Positions 42,638 through 51,520 of a DNA stretch of 64,000 bases are shown one piece after another. Every line of letters begins with the position of its first letter. The first letter of the stretch is position 1. Both the position numbers and the translations under genes were made by a program. The DNA is from Paenibacillus lycopersici (GTDB lineage Bacteria; Bacillota; Bacilli; Paenibacillales; Paenibacillaceae): NCBI RefSeq assembly GCF_010119935.1, contig NZ_CP048209.1, positions 2,793,001 through 2,857,000 of the forward strand. Direction: 5' to 3'. The notes below the pieces were generated by a model. The model saw only the letters and a program-made list of their open reading frames with translations, did no database searches and was not told where the DNA came from.

Positions 42638-43129
42638 ATGGCAGATCGCGTATCAACGAGCAACGTATGGCCGAATTACAGCGCAAGCAACGTTCGGACG
42701 GCGACGAATAAACCGGCCGATACCTCCATGGGCAAAGACGATTTTCTGAAAATCCTGGTCACGCAGCTGCAGAACCAAGATCCGATGCAGCCGATGGAAG
42801 ATAAAGATTTTATCGCGCAAATGGCGCAATTCACCTCGGTTGAGCAGCTGACGAACATGGCGGATCAGCTAGCGGCGCTCCGTCAGAACTTGGGCATGGC
42901 GTCGACGATGATCGGGAAAACGGTGCAATGGTACGACTATGACGATTCGGGAGCCACGGTTCAGAAGAGCGGGGTCGTCGATGCGATCAGCATCATGAAC
43001 AAGGTGCAGTACGCGCAGGTCGGCGGCGAGTATGTCAGTCTCGATGACATCGTTGCGATCGGCGATCAAGGCAGTGGTCAAGGTGGCGATCAAAGCGGCG
43101 ATCAAGGCGGTGAATCCGCGAATGGATGA
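42638..43129 (+). CDS. flgD: Flagellar hook cap protein FlgD
   Basis: FlgD caps the growing hook and helps hook subunits polymerise. The 163-residue protein has the conserved N-terminal FLKILVTQLQNQDPMQPMED (20 residues) and MAQFTSVEQLTNM. It ends in a Gly/Gln/Asp-rich tail (GSGQGGDQSGDQGG). As in other Bacillota, it lacks the long Ig-like C-terminal domain of enteric FlgD. The end overlaps the next gene. Confidence 0.94.
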   Translation: MADRVSTSNVWPNYSASNVRTATNKPADTSMGKDDFLKILVTQLQNQDPMQPMEDKDFIAQMAQFTSVEQLTNMADQLAALRQNLGMASTMIGKTVQWYDYDDSGATVQKSGVVDAISIMNKVQYAQVGGEYVSLDDIVAIGDQGSGQGGDQSGDQGGESANG

Positions 43130-43499
43130 CATCATGAAGATTGGTCATTTGCATCTGGCCGCTAACGCGCAGCTCCGTAAACCGGCGCAGACGGAAGGGA
43201 CGTCGTCCGGTTCCGCTTCATTTAAAGAGATGCTCGAGCGCAACGTCCTCAAATTCAGTCAGCACGCGGAGCAGCGGATCGCGCAGCGCGGGATTACGAT
43301 TAAACCGGAAGCGCTCGACAAGATCGGCAATGCGATCGACCAGGCCGCCGCCAAGGGAGCGAAGGATTCGCTGATCGTATACCGCGACATCGCGATGATC
43401 GTCAACGTGCCTAGCCGGACGGTCGTTACGGCAATGGATGGAAATGCTCTGCAAGGGAATGTATTCACTCAGATCGACAGCGCAGTCATTGTTTCGTAA
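43122..43499 (+). CDS. Flagellar operon protein (TIGR02530 family)
   Basis: The 125-residue protein has the family's core: SFKEMLERNVLKFSQHAEQR, RGITIKPEALDKIGNAIDQA and the C-terminal TVVTAMDGNALQGNVFTQIDSAVIV. Members lie between flgD and the hook gene in Bacillota, where they are needed for hook assembly in some species or have unknown roles. ATG 43122 overlaps the end of flgD; ATG 43134 is an alternative with no better ribosome site. About 118 bases without a gene follow. Confidence 0.82.
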   Translation: MDDIMKIGHLHLAANAQLRKPAQTEGTSSGSASFKEMLERNVLKFSQHAEQRIAQRGITIKPEALDKIGNAIDQAAAKGAKDSLIVYRDIAMIVNVPSRTVVTAMDGNALQGNVFTQIDSAVIVS

Positions 43500-43617
43500 T
43501 ACGGCCGGACCCGATCGTTGGGGAGCTAGGGCCGCGGATCGACTGAAGCGGCTCCGTCGAACAATGCGGCGCGCATATCGCAAGCATGATTCATACCTTT
43601 AGGAGGTTATCAATCGA

Positions 43618-44439
43618 ATGTTAAGATCAATGTACTCCGGCGTGTCCGGCATGCGCGGGTTTCAAACGAAGCTCGACGTTATCGGCAATAACATCGCGAA
43701 CGTGAACACGGTCGGCTTTAAAGCGGGCCGCGTCATGTTCAAAGATATTTTGAGCCAGACGGTTTCGGGCGTAACGCGGCCGGAAGACGGCACCACCGGC
43801 GGCGTGAACGCGAAACAGGTCGGTCTTGGCGTAGCGATCGCCGCGATCGACACGGTTCACACGCCGGGCAGCGCCATGACGACGAACGTCCCGACCGACG
43901 TTCGCATCGATGGCGACGGATTTTTCGCGGTTTCGCCGGACGGCGACGGCGGCTCGCCTTATCTGACGCGCGCCGGCAACTTTACGATGGATGCAACGGG
44001 CCAGCTGGTGAACGGCGACGGCATGTTCGTTCTCGATAACGGCGGCGCGCCGATCGTCATGGATCCGGAAGCCGTGAAATCGTTCACGATTTCGCAAGAC
44101 GGCTCGATCATCGGCGTCGGTCCGGACGGAACGAGCGAAGTCGTGGCGCAGCTGGGCGTCGTTAAAGTAACGAACCCGGGCGGCCTGGAGAAAATCGGCG
44201 GCAACCTGTACCGCATGACGCAGAACGCCAATGTCGACGGCGCGGTAGAGTACTCGACCGCCAACGATACGGAAGCCGGAACGGGCGCCATCATTTCCGG
44301 CCAGCTGGAAATGTCCAATGTCGATCTGACTTCCGAATTTACGGAAATGATCGTCGCTCAGCGCGGTTTCCAAGCGAACTCCCGCATCATTACAACTTCG
44401 GACGAGATTCTGCAAGAAGTTGTTAATTTAAAACGATAG
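43618..44439 (+). CDS. flgE: Flagellar hook protein FlgE (often annotated FlgG)
   Basis: The 273-residue protein has the rod/hook signature LDVIGNNIANVNTVGFKAGR at the N-terminus and the C-terminal SNVDLTSEFTEMIVAQRGFQ. It is short for a hook protein, but the B. subtilis hook protein FlgE (once called FlgG) is of the same size, in the same place, and ends in the same EILQELVNLKR-like sequence. The 'hook' assignment therefore follows the Bacillus precedent. TTAGGAGG precedes the ATG. A strong hairpin follows the gene. Confidence 0.9.
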   Translation: MLRSMYSGVSGMRGFQTKLDVIGNNIANVNTVGFKAGRVMFKDILSQTVSGVTRPEDGTTGGVNAKQVGLGVAIAAIDTVHTPGSAMTTNVPTDVRIDGDGFFAVSPDGDGGSPYLTRAGNFTMDATGQLVNGDGMFVLDNGGAPIVMDPEAVKSFTISQDGSIIGVGPDGTSEVVAQLGVVKVTNPGGLEKIGGNLYRMTQNANVDGAVEYSTANDTEAGTGAIISGQLEMSNVDLTSEFTEMIVAQRGFQANSRIITTSDEILQEVVNLKR

Positions 44440-44451
44440 GTAAATAGCCGG

Positions 44452-44474
44452 GGAGAGGCGCCCGCCGCCTCTCC
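44452..44474 (+). other. Strong hairpin between flgE and swrD
   Basis: A perfect 9-bp stem, GGAGAGGCG / CGCCTCTCC, with a 5-base loop, followed by TTCAGG rather than a T tract. It starts 12 bases after the hook gene. It may stabilise the abundant hook message or act as a weak attenuator; it is not a full terminator. Confidence 0.6.
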
Positions 44475-44495
44475 TTCAGGTTAAGGAGGAAGCCC

Positions 44496-44723
44496 ATGAT
44501 TGCCGTGACGCGTTTGAACGGAAAGAAGCTATATCTCAACGCGCTGCTTATCGAGCTGGTCGAAGAAAATCCGGATACATTGATTACGCTCACGACAGGC
44601 AAGAAAATACTGGTGTTGGAGAAAGCAAACGAAGTCATTTCCTCCATACAGTCCTACCTGCGCTCGATCGGCGTCTATGCGGCGACCATTAAGAGTGATC
44701 AATCGGAGGGAACCATCGAATGA
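44496..44723 (+). CDS. swrD: FlbD/SwrD family flagellar protein
   Basis: The 75-residue protein has the FlbD-family opening MIAVTRLNGKKLYLNALLIE (20 residues) and the PDTLITLTTGKK core. SwrD raises flagellar motor power and supports swarming in B. subtilis. TTAAGGAGG precedes the ATG. Its stop overlaps the fliL start. It is normal in length and position. Confidence 0.9.
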   Translation: MIAVTRLNGKKLYLNALLIELVEENPDTLITLTTGKKILVLEKANEVISSIQSYLRSIGVYAATIKSDQSEGTIE

Positions 44724-45205
44724 AGAAAATGCTGCCATGGCTCATTACCATTTTGCTTGCGATCACCTTGATTGCGATCGTTGCGGTCATTTTGTTTAAC
44801 TCCGTGTTTGACGACAAAGGGGCGAAGGACACGACGGCGAAAGCGGCGAAAGACGCGGCATCCGTCAAAACCGTTGAGCTGTCTGCGGACAAGCGCGTTG
44901 AATTGACCAGCACGATCGACAAAATTCAAACGAATTTACTGGACCAAGATTATATCGCAGTTCTTGGCTTTGCTTTTCAGCTGGATACCAAATCGACGAA
45001 GAAAGATTTCGACAAAATCAAAGACATTCAGATTAAGCCGATCATTATTCGTACGATTTCCGACATGAAGCCGGAGGAAATCAATGGCTCGAAGGGGAAA
45101 GACAAGCTTTGCGCGGAACTGCTTAATTTAATAAACGCGGAGCTGCCGGGCGGCGGCAAGCTCACGAAAGTGGAAATTACGGATTCTATCATTTCGAAGC
45201 TGTAA
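44720..45205 (+). CDS. fliL: Flagellar basal-body-associated protein FliL
   Basis: FliL is a single-pass membrane protein that surrounds and supports the stator. The 161 residues have a membrane helix (LITILLAITLIAIVAVILFN, residues 6-25) and an extracytoplasmic domain ending in KLTKVEITDSIISKL. The start overlaps the swrD stop (ATGA-type overlap). The middle segment is rich in Asp and Lys. Normal length. Confidence 0.92.
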   Translation: MKKMLPWLITILLAITLIAIVAVILFNSVFDDKGAKDTTAKAAKDAASVKTVELSADKRVELTSTIDKIQTNLLDQDYIAVLGFAFQLDTKSTKKDFDKIKDIQIKPIIIRTISDMKPEEINGSKGKDKLCAELLNLINAELPGGGKLTKVEITDSIISKL

Positions 45206-45250
45206 TCATCGTAAGCTCATGCAGCAAGCCGCCTAAAGGAGGTGAGAAAA

Positions 45251-46252
45251 ATGGTTGATGTTTTGTCGCAGAACGAGATTGACGCGCTGCTTGCTGCCTT
45301 ATCATCCGGCGAGATGGATGCAGAAGATTTGAAAAAGGAAGAGACGCAGAAGAAGATTCGTGTATACGAATTTAAACGCGCGGTTCGTTTCTCGAAGGAT
45401 CATATCCGCAGCTTGACTCGAATACACGAAAACTTCGCGCGATATTTGACCACTTATTTCTCAGCGCAGCTTCGTACTTTCGTACAAATAAACGTTGTCG
45501 ATGTCGAACAACTGCCATACGACGAATTCATACGCTCCATTCCGAAGATGACGATTCTGAATATCTTCGAAGCGGAGCCGCTCGAAGGACGCATGGTGCT
45601 GGAGGTGCACCCGAACATCGCTTATGCGATGCTGGACCGCATGCTGGGCGGACAAGGCGTGGCGCCTTCCAAAATCAATGCGTTGACGGAAATCGAAACG
45701 ACGATCATGGAGCGGATTTTCAGCCGGACGTTCGAGAGCCTGCAGGAAGCCTGGAAGACGATCATCGACATCCAGCCGCGGCTTGAAGCGCTGGAAACGA
45801 ATCCGCAGTTCATGCAAATCGTTTCACCGAATGAAACCATTGCTCTCATTTCGCTCAGCACCAAGATCGGCGACACGACGGGCATGATCAACCTGTGTAT
45901 CCCGCATGTCGTCATCGAGCCGATCATGCCGCGCTTGTCCGTTCACCACTGGTTCGTCTCGCAGAAGAAAACGAGGGCGCCCGAGGAAGTCGAAGTGCTG
46001 AAGCAGCGGGTAAGCAAGGCGAAGCTGCCGATCGTATGCGAGCTGGGGAGCTCCAGCATTTCGATCCGCGAGTTTCTGGGTCTTTCGATTGGGGATGTCA
46101 TTTCATTGAATAAATCAATCGACCAAGGTCTTGATATCAAAGTCGGAGATAAGCTGAAATACTCCGGCAGTCCGGGCTCGGTCAAAGACCGCATGGCCGT
46201 TCAAATCAATGAAGTTCTCACCGAAGGAGTGGAAGAAGAATATGACGAGTAA
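45251..46252 (+). CDS. fliM: Flagellar motor switch protein FliM
   Basis: FliM is the C-ring protein that binds phosphorylated CheY. The 333-residue protein has the N-terminal CheY-binding motif LSQNEIDALLAAL, the middle domain (FARYLTTYFSAQLRTFVQIN) and the C-terminal FliN-like domain (VELGSSSISIREFLGL-type region). ATG 45251 follows AAAGGAGGTGAG. The end overlaps fliY. Confidence 0.97.
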   Translation: MVDVLSQNEIDALLAALSSGEMDAEDLKKEETQKKIRVYEFKRAVRFSKDHIRSLTRIHENFARYLTTYFSAQLRTFVQINVVDVEQLPYDEFIRSIPKMTILNIFEAEPLEGRMVLEVHPNIAYAMLDRMLGGQGVAPSKINALTEIETTIMERIFSRTFESLQEAWKTIIDIQPRLEALETNPQFMQIVSPNETIALISLSTKIGDTTGMINLCIPHVVIEPIMPRLSVHHWFVSQKKTRAPEEVEVLKQRVSKAKLPIVCELGSSSISIREFLGLSIGDVISLNKSIDQGLDIKVGDKLKYSGSPGSVKDRMAVQINEVLTEGVEEEYDE

Positions 46253-47492
46253 AGATTACTTATCGCAAGAAGAAATCGATGCCTTGCTGCGTCAATCTTC
46301 CGATGAACCCGTTACGGAAGAGCCGCTTAGCCGCGAACAGGAGCTGAATACGTACTTAAGCTCGATCGAGCAGGACGCGCTTGGCGAAATCGGCAACATT
46401 ACATTCGGAAGCGCGGCGACGGCGTTGTCGACGCTGCTGGGCCGCAAGGTCGACATTACGACGCCGAAGGTGTCTCTCATCAAGCGGCACGAGCTCGACG
46501 AAGAGTTTCCGAAACCGCATGTCGCGGTCTCGGTCAGCTACGTCGACGGCTTCCAAGGCATCAACTCGCTCGTGATCAAGACGAAGGACGCGCAAACGAT
46601 CGCGGATCTGATGCTTGGCGGCGAAGGCAAGCTGCTCGGCAGCGAATTGAACGAAATCCATATCAGCGCCGTTCAGGAAGCGATGAATCAAATGATGGGC
46701 TCGTCGGCGACGTCGATGTCGACGATCTTCAACCGTTTCGTGAACATCTCGCCGCCCGGCATCGACATACTGGATGTCGCGAACGGCGAAGGCGTAGAGA
46801 AGCTGCCGCCTGACGATCTCTTCATTAAAGTCTCCTTCCGATTGACGATCGGGGATTTGATCGATTCGACGATCATGCAGCTGCTGCCGATTTCGTTCGC
46901 CAAAGAAATGGTAGACACGCTGATGGGCGGGACATCCGAGGCAGCGCCGGCGGCAGAGCCGGCCGTCGCGCAAGCGGCGCCGCCGATCGAAGCGAGCGTG
47001 GCAGCGCCGCCTGTAGCAGCAGCCTATGCCGAACCGATGGCAGCGCCCGTACATACGCCTTCGTCCGCTCCGTCAGGCCAATACGCCGCTCCGATGCAGC
47101 CGCCGGCTCCGCAGTACGCGGCGCCAGCGCCGACAGGGCCGCAAACGTACGGCAACATGCCGAATCGCAACGTCAATGTTCAACCGGTGCAATTCGCGAA
47201 TTTTCAAGGCACGCCTTACGTCCAGCCGGACGAATCGAATTTGAATTTATTGCTCGACATACCGCTTAAGGTAACAGTAGAATTAGGAAGGACTCAGAAA
47301 CAAATCAAAGATATTCTTGAATTGTCTCAAGGTTCCATCATTGAGCTGGACAAGCTAGCGGGCGAGCCGGTCGATATTTTGGTCAATAACAAGCTGATCG
47401 CCAAGGGCGAAGTCGTCGTTATCGACGAGAATTTCGGCGTTCGCGTAACGGATATTGTCAGCCAATGGGATCGTATCCAAAAGTTACAATAA
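46242..47492 (+). CDS. fliY: Flagellar motor switch phosphatase FliY (FliN fusion)
   Basis: FliY is a C-ring protein that also dephosphorylates CheY. The 416 residues carry an N-terminal CheY-binding motif (YLSQEEIDALLRQ), a CheC-like phosphatase domain with both active helices (LGEIGNITFGSAATAL and ISAVQEAMNQMMGSSATSM), an Ala/Pro-rich linker (about residues 230-320) and a C-terminal FliN domain (LLLDIPLKVTVELGRTQKQI). ATG 46242 lies within the end of fliM. Confidence 0.96.
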   Translation: MTSKDYLSQEEIDALLRQSSDEPVTEEPLSREQELNTYLSSIEQDALGEIGNITFGSAATALSTLLGRKVDITTPKVSLIKRHELDEEFPKPHVAVSVSYVDGFQGINSLVIKTKDAQTIADLMLGGEGKLLGSELNEIHISAVQEAMNQMMGSSATSMSTIFNRFVNISPPGIDILDVANGEGVEKLPPDDLFIKVSFRLTIGDLIDSTIMQLLPISFAKEMVDTLMGGTSEAAPAAEPAVAQAAPPIEASVAAPPVAAAYAEPMAAPVHTPSSAPSGQYAAPMQPPAPQYAAPAPTGPQTYGNMPNRNVNVQPVQFANFQGTPYVQPDESNLNLLLDIPLKVTVELGRTQKQIKDILELSQGSIIELDKLAGEPVDILVNNKLIAKGEVVVIDENFGVRVTDIVSQWDRIQKLQ

Positions 47493-47512
47493 CATCATAG
47501 GGGGAAGAAGCA

Positions 47513-47875
47513 ATGGCAAACCGCATTTTGATCGTTGACGACGCAGCTTTTATGAGAATGATGATCCGCGACATTCTGACGAAGAACGGCTACGAAGTCG
47601 TAGGGGAAGCGCCGGACGGCGCGCAAGCAATCGAGAAGTTCAAGGAACTGAAGCCGGATCTCATTACGATGGACATTACGATGCCCGAAATGGACGGTAT
47701 CGTTGCATTGAAAGAAATCAAGAAAATCGACGGCAACGCCAAAGTGATCATGTGCTCGGCAATGGGACAGCAGGCCATGGTTATCGATGCGATTCAAGCC
47801 GGCGCGAAGGACTTCATCGTGAAGCCGTTCCAAGCTGACCGCGTTATTGAAGCGATTAAGAAAACGTTAGGTTAA
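47513..47875 (+). CDS. cheY: Chemotaxis response regulator CheY
   Basis: CheY is the single-domain regulator that carries the chemotaxis signal to the motor; in Bacillus CheY-P promotes smooth swimming. The 120 residues contain the acidic pair D9-D10, the phosphoacceptor D54 (ITMDITMPEMDG) and the conserved Lys of FIVKPF. It lies between fliY and fliO as in B. subtilis. GGGGGAAG precedes the ATG. Confidence 0.97.
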   Translation: MANRILIVDDAAFMRMMIRDILTKNGYEVVGEAPDGAQAIEKFKELKPDLITMDITMPEMDGIVALKEIKKIDGNAKVIMCSAMGQQAMVIDAIQAGAKDFIVKPFQADRVIEAIKKTLG

Positions 47876-47879
47876 GAAG

Positions 47880-48494
47880 ATGAACGTGTGGAACGCTTCC
47901 CGACTTGCTGGACTAGCGGTCTCAGGCTGGCTAACGACAGCAAGTCTCGCTTCGGCGGCGAACGGCAACGACGAAGGGAAACCGGATGTCGGAGCGGGCA
48001 TCGGCTACTTGATCTGGGTCATTGTCGCGCTTCTGCTCGTCATCGGTCTTATCGTGCTTCTGATCAAGTGGCTGGCCAGCCGCAATCGCGGCTGGGGCAC
48101 GAACAGAGCGCTGCGCTCGCTCGGCGGCATCCCGCTTGGACAGAATAAGTCGCTCCAGGTCGTGGAGCTGTCGGGGCGCCTCTATGTGGTCGGGGTTGGG
48201 GAGAGCATCACGCTGCTCGATAAAATCGACGATCCCGATACGGCCGCGGCGATTCTGGACGCCATCGAACAGCAGAACGGCCGTAACTGGAACACGCCGA
48301 CGATGGCGGACTTTCTGGCAAGATTGCGCGGCAAGCAATCGTCCCAAGAACCGACCGACGAACAATGGCAGTCATCGAATGTTTCGTTCAAGGAACTGCT
48401 CGACAACGGCATGAAGCGGCAGGCGGATCGGAAGCAGAAAGTCGAAGAGCTGCTTAAAGAGCAAAATCACAATGATCGGTTGTTGGACGAATGA
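47880..48494 (+). CDS. fliO: Flagellar biosynthesis protein FliO (FliZ)
   Basis: FliO supports assembly of the FliP-FliQ-FliR export gate. The 204-residue protein has a signal peptide-like N-terminus (LAGLAVSGWLTTASLASA), a short outer loop, a membrane helix (YLIWVIVALLLVIGLIVLLI, 20 residues) and a cytoplasmic FliO domain (LGGIPLGQNKSLQVVELSGR). The C-terminal 60 residues are a charged helix. It starts 4 bases after cheY and overlaps fliP. Confidence 0.9.
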   Translation: MNVWNASRLAGLAVSGWLTTASLASAANGNDEGKPDVGAGIGYLIWVIVALLLVIGLIVLLIKWLASRNRGWGTNRALRSLGGIPLGQNKSLQVVELSGRLYVVGVGESITLLDKIDDPDTAAAILDAIEQQNGRNWNTPTMADFLARLRGKQSSQEPTDEQWQSSNVSFKELLDNGMKRQADRKQKVEELLKEQNHNDRLLDE

Positions 48495-49249
48495 ACAAAA
48501 AAATCGCACTAACGGTACTGGCTTTTCAATTGATCGGCCTGATGTTCCACGCGCATGCCTTCGCAGAACCGCTTCCTAACGTCAGCGTGAGCATCGGCGA
48601 CCAAGGAAGCGATCAGCCGGGGACGAGCGCTCTATCGCTTCTATTAATAATAACGGTACTCAGCGTCGCGCCGGGCATTCTGGTGCTGATGACAAGCTTT
48701 ACGCGGATCGTGATCGTGCTCGGTTTCGTGCGGACCTCGCTCGGCACGCAGTCGATGCCGCCTAACCAAGTGTTGATCGGACTGGCCATGTTCTTGACGT
48801 TCTTCATCATGTCGCCGACGATCAGCGCGGTTAACGACGTTGCGCTTCAGCCGTACCTGAAAGGCGAGATCACGCAGACGGAGGCGCTCAGCAAAGCGGC
48901 GGACCCGATGAAGAAATTCATGTTCCAGCAGACGCGGCAAAAGGATCTGGAATTGTTCATGAAGTACACGAAGACGGAACAGCCCAAGACGTACTCGGAT
49001 ATTCCGATCACCGTCATGGTTCCGGCCTACGCCATGAGCGAGCTTCGCACCTCGTTCCAAATGGGCTTCATGATCTTCATTCCGTTTCTGATCATCGACA
49101 TGGTCGTTGCCAGCACCTTGATGGCGATGGGGATGATGATGCTGCCGCCGGTCATGATATCCCTTCCGTTCAAAATTTTGCTCTTCGTTCTCGTAGACGG
49201 CTGGTACCTGGTCATCAAGTCGTTATTGTTAAGTTTTAATACGACATAG
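48491..49249 (+). CDS. fliP: Flagellar export gate protein FliP
   Basis: FliP is the main subunit of the export-gate helix complex. The 252 residues have a cleavable-type signal, then PGILVLMTSFTRIVIVLGFV, PPNQVLIGLAMFLTFFIMSP and the C-terminal IPFLIIDMVVASTLMAMGMM, all diagnostic of the family. ATGA overlap with fliO. Length is normal. Confidence 0.97.
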   Translation: MNKKIALTVLAFQLIGLMFHAHAFAEPLPNVSVSIGDQGSDQPGTSALSLLLIITVLSVAPGILVLMTSFTRIVIVLGFVRTSLGTQSMPPNQVLIGLAMFLTFFIMSPTISAVNDVALQPYLKGEITQTEALSKAADPMKKFMFQQTRQKDLELFMKYTKTEQPKTYSDIPITVMVPAYAMSELRTSFQMGFMIFIPFLIIDMVVASTLMAMGMMMLPPVMISLPFKILLFVLVDGWYLVIKSLLLSFNTT

Positions 49250-49272
49250 CCCCTGCGGAGAGGAGTGCAATC

Positions 49273-49542
49273 ATGAGTTCGGATTTCATCATCGCTTTGG
49301 CTGCGCAGGCGGTTTACACGGTGTTAAAGGCCAGCGCTCCAATGCTTGTGATCGGTTTGGTCGTCGGTCTGATCGTCAGCATCTTTCAAGCGACGACGCA
49401 AATTCAGGAGCAGACGCTGGCATTCGTTCCGAAAGTGGCGGCGGTCATGCTGTCCATCTTGCTATTTGGTCCATGGATATTGAACACGCTGGTCGATTTC
49501 ACTTACAACCTGCTGAATAACTTGTATAAATACATCGGATAG
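49273..49542 (+). CDS. fliQ: Flagellar export gate protein FliQ
   Basis: FliQ is a two-helix membrane subunit of the export gate. The 89-residue protein contains GLVVGLIVSIFQATTQIQEQ (20 residues) and LAFVPKVAAVMLSILLFGPW, the standard family features. GAGAGGAG precedes the ATG. fliR starts 12 bases later. Confidence 0.96.
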   Translation: MSSDFIIALAAQAVYTVLKASAPMLVIGLVVGLIVSIFQATTQIQEQTLAFVPKVAAVMLSILLFGPWILNTLVDFTYNLLNNLYKYIG

Positions 49543-49554
49543 GGCTGTGAATCG

Positions 49555-50343
49555 ATGGAGTTGTTTCTTCAAGGGTTCCCTATTTTTTTGCTTATTTTTT
49601 GTCGAATTACAGCATTTTTCGTCGTGGCGCCCATCTTTTCCACGCGAAACGTGCCGAATATGTTCAAGATCGGATTCAGCTTTTTCGTTTCCTTGCTCGT
49701 CTTTCTCACGTACGGCATGAAACAAACGATCGTGCCGGACGCCGAATACATATTGGCGATTATCCGCGAATCGCTCGTCGGGGCGCTGCTCGGTTTCGTC
49801 GCTTACTTGTTCTTCACGATCATCAATACCGCCGGCAGCTTCATCGATATGCAGATGGGATTCGGGATGGCGAATATCATCGATCCGATGACGGGAGCGT
49901 CGGCGCCGCTGATCGGCAATTTCAAAGGCATGATCGCAACGCTCCTGTTCTTGTCGATCAACGGGCATCATTATTTGCTTTCGGCGCTGCTGCAAAGCTA
50001 TGAATGGATACCGCTGTCGAATACGCTGTTCCTGCATTTGAAGTCCGGCAGCATCACGACCTTTCTCACCGGCATGGCGGGACAGACGATCATGCTGGCG
50101 CTTCAAATGTCCGCACCGCTCGTGGCGGCCATGTTCTTGACGGATATCGGACTTGGACTGCTAGCCCGTACGGCGCCGCAGTATAACGTGTTCGTCATCG
50201 GGATGCCGATCAAGATTCTCGTCGGCTTGCTGATGCTGGCCGTGCTGATGCCGGGCCTCGTCACGATTTACGAGCATATTTTCGAACAAATGTTCAGCGC
50301 AATGCAGAAGCTGTTCTCGATCCTGCAAGGTCCTGCAGCTTAA
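49555..50343 (+). CDS. fliR: Flagellar export gate protein FliR
   Basis: FliR completes the export-gate core. The 262-residue protein is highly hydrophobic with about six membrane segments, and shows RITAFFVVAPIFSTRNVPN, DMQMGFGMANIIDP and the C-terminal RTAPQYNVFVIGMPIKILVG. The start lacks a strong Shine-Dalgarno. The position after fliQ is standard. Confidence 0.95.
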   Translation: MELFLQGFPIFLLIFCRITAFFVVAPIFSTRNVPNMFKIGFSFFVSLLVFLTYGMKQTIVPDAEYILAIIRESLVGALLGFVAYLFFTIINTAGSFIDMQMGFGMANIIDPMTGASAPLIGNFKGMIATLLFLSINGHHYLLSALLQSYEWIPLSNTLFLHLKSGSITTFLTGMAGQTIMLALQMSAPLVAAMFLTDIGLGLLARTAPQYNVFVIGMPIKILVGLLMLAVLMPGLVTIYEHIFEQMFSAMQKLFSILQGPAA

Positions 50344-50400
50344 CGCGCGCCGCCGGAACGACGGCGACAGACGATCCACCTTGAGTCGGAGGCCTATGAG

Positions 50401-51492
50401 ATGACGAATTACCGTTGGACGCTCGATCTACAGCTGTTCTCGCAAGAAAAAACGGAGCGTGCAACGCCAAAGAAGCGGCAGGAGGCACGAAAGAAAGGAC
50501 AGGTGGCGAAGAGCCAGGAGCTTCCTGCCGCAATCATCCTGCTGTTCGTGTTTCTCAGCTTCATGATGCTGGGCGGCTACTATAAAGATCGGCTCCTGCA
50601 CATGTTCGGCATGCTGCTGGAACAGAAGATGCTGATGGAAGTGACGAAGGGCAACGTCATTACGCTGTTCTCCGATATATTGATGCAAGGCTTCGTCCTG
50701 CTAGCCCCGATCTTCATGATTACGATCGTGATCGGGCTGTTGGTCAATTACATGCAAGTCGGCCTCCTGTTTACGGGCCAAGCGTTCAAAATGAATTTCG
50801 GCAAAATCAACCCGGTCAAAGGATTCAAAAACATTTTCTCGATGCATTCCGCCGTCGAGTTCGTCAAGAACATCTTGAAGCTGCTGTTGATCGGACTTGT
50901 CGTCTACATGACGATCTGGCAAGAACGAGACCGCATTCTTAGTCTGGCTACCGTATCGGTCGGGAATATCTTCGGGTTCATCGCCAGCGTCACGTTGAGG
51001 CTGGGGGTCGAAATCGGTTCGATTCTCGTCGTGCTCGCCGGATTCGATTACTTCTATAAACGTTACGAGCACGAGAAAAACCTGCGAATGTCGAAACAGG
51101 ATATTAAAGACGAGTTCAAGAAAGCCGAAGGCGATCCGTTGATCAAAGGCAAAATCCGCGAACGCCAGCGCAGAATGGCGCTCCAGCGGATGATGCAGCA
51201 GGTGCCGAAAGCGGACGTAGTCATTACGAACCCGACGCACTTTGCAATCGCGCTGCAGTACGACGGATCGAAGATGGAAGCGCCGACGATCATCGCCAAA
51301 GGCATGGACTTCGTGGCTCTTCGGATCAAAGAGATCGCGAAAGAGCATGGGGTCATAATGATGGAAAACAGGCCGCTCGCCAGAGCGTTGTACGATCGGA
51401 CGGATATCGGGGATACGGTGCCGGCCGACTTGTTCCAAGCTGTGGCGGAAGTGCTGGCTTATGTATATAAGCTTAAAAACAAAGTGAAATAA
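50401..51492 (+). CDS. flhB: Flagellar export switch protein FlhB
   Basis: FlhB controls which substrates the flagellar export gate accepts. The 363-residue protein has an N-terminal ERATPKKRQEARKKGQVAKS (20 residues), four membrane helices and the cytoplasmic domain with the autocleavage site N277-P278-T-H (VVITNPTHFAIAL). Intact NPTH implies normal substrate switching with FliK. GGAGG lies 9-10 bases before the ATG. Confidence 0.97.
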   Translation: MTNYRWTLDLQLFSQEKTERATPKKRQEARKKGQVAKSQELPAAIILLFVFLSFMMLGGYYKDRLLHMFGMLLEQKMLMEVTKGNVITLFSDILMQGFVLLAPIFMITIVIGLLVNYMQVGLLFTGQAFKMNFGKINPVKGFKNIFSMHSAVEFVKNILKLLLIGLVVYMTIWQERDRILSLATVSVGNIFGFIASVTLRLGVEIGSILVVLAGFDYFYKRYEHEKNLRMSKQDIKDEFKKAEGDPLIKGKIRERQRRMALQRMMQQVPKADVVITNPTHFAIALQYDGSKMEAPTIIAKGMDFVALRIKEIAKEHGVIMMENRPLARALYDRTDIGDTVPADLFQAVAEVLAYVYKLKNKVK

Positions 51493-51520
51493 AGCCGCTA
51501 TCCGATGGAGGAGGAACGTC

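Noticed and set aside
43500-43617. Gap before flgE considered for a promoter or small RNA
   Set aside because: Only the flgE ribosome site is evident; no promoter-like pair or strong hairpin with a T tract was found.
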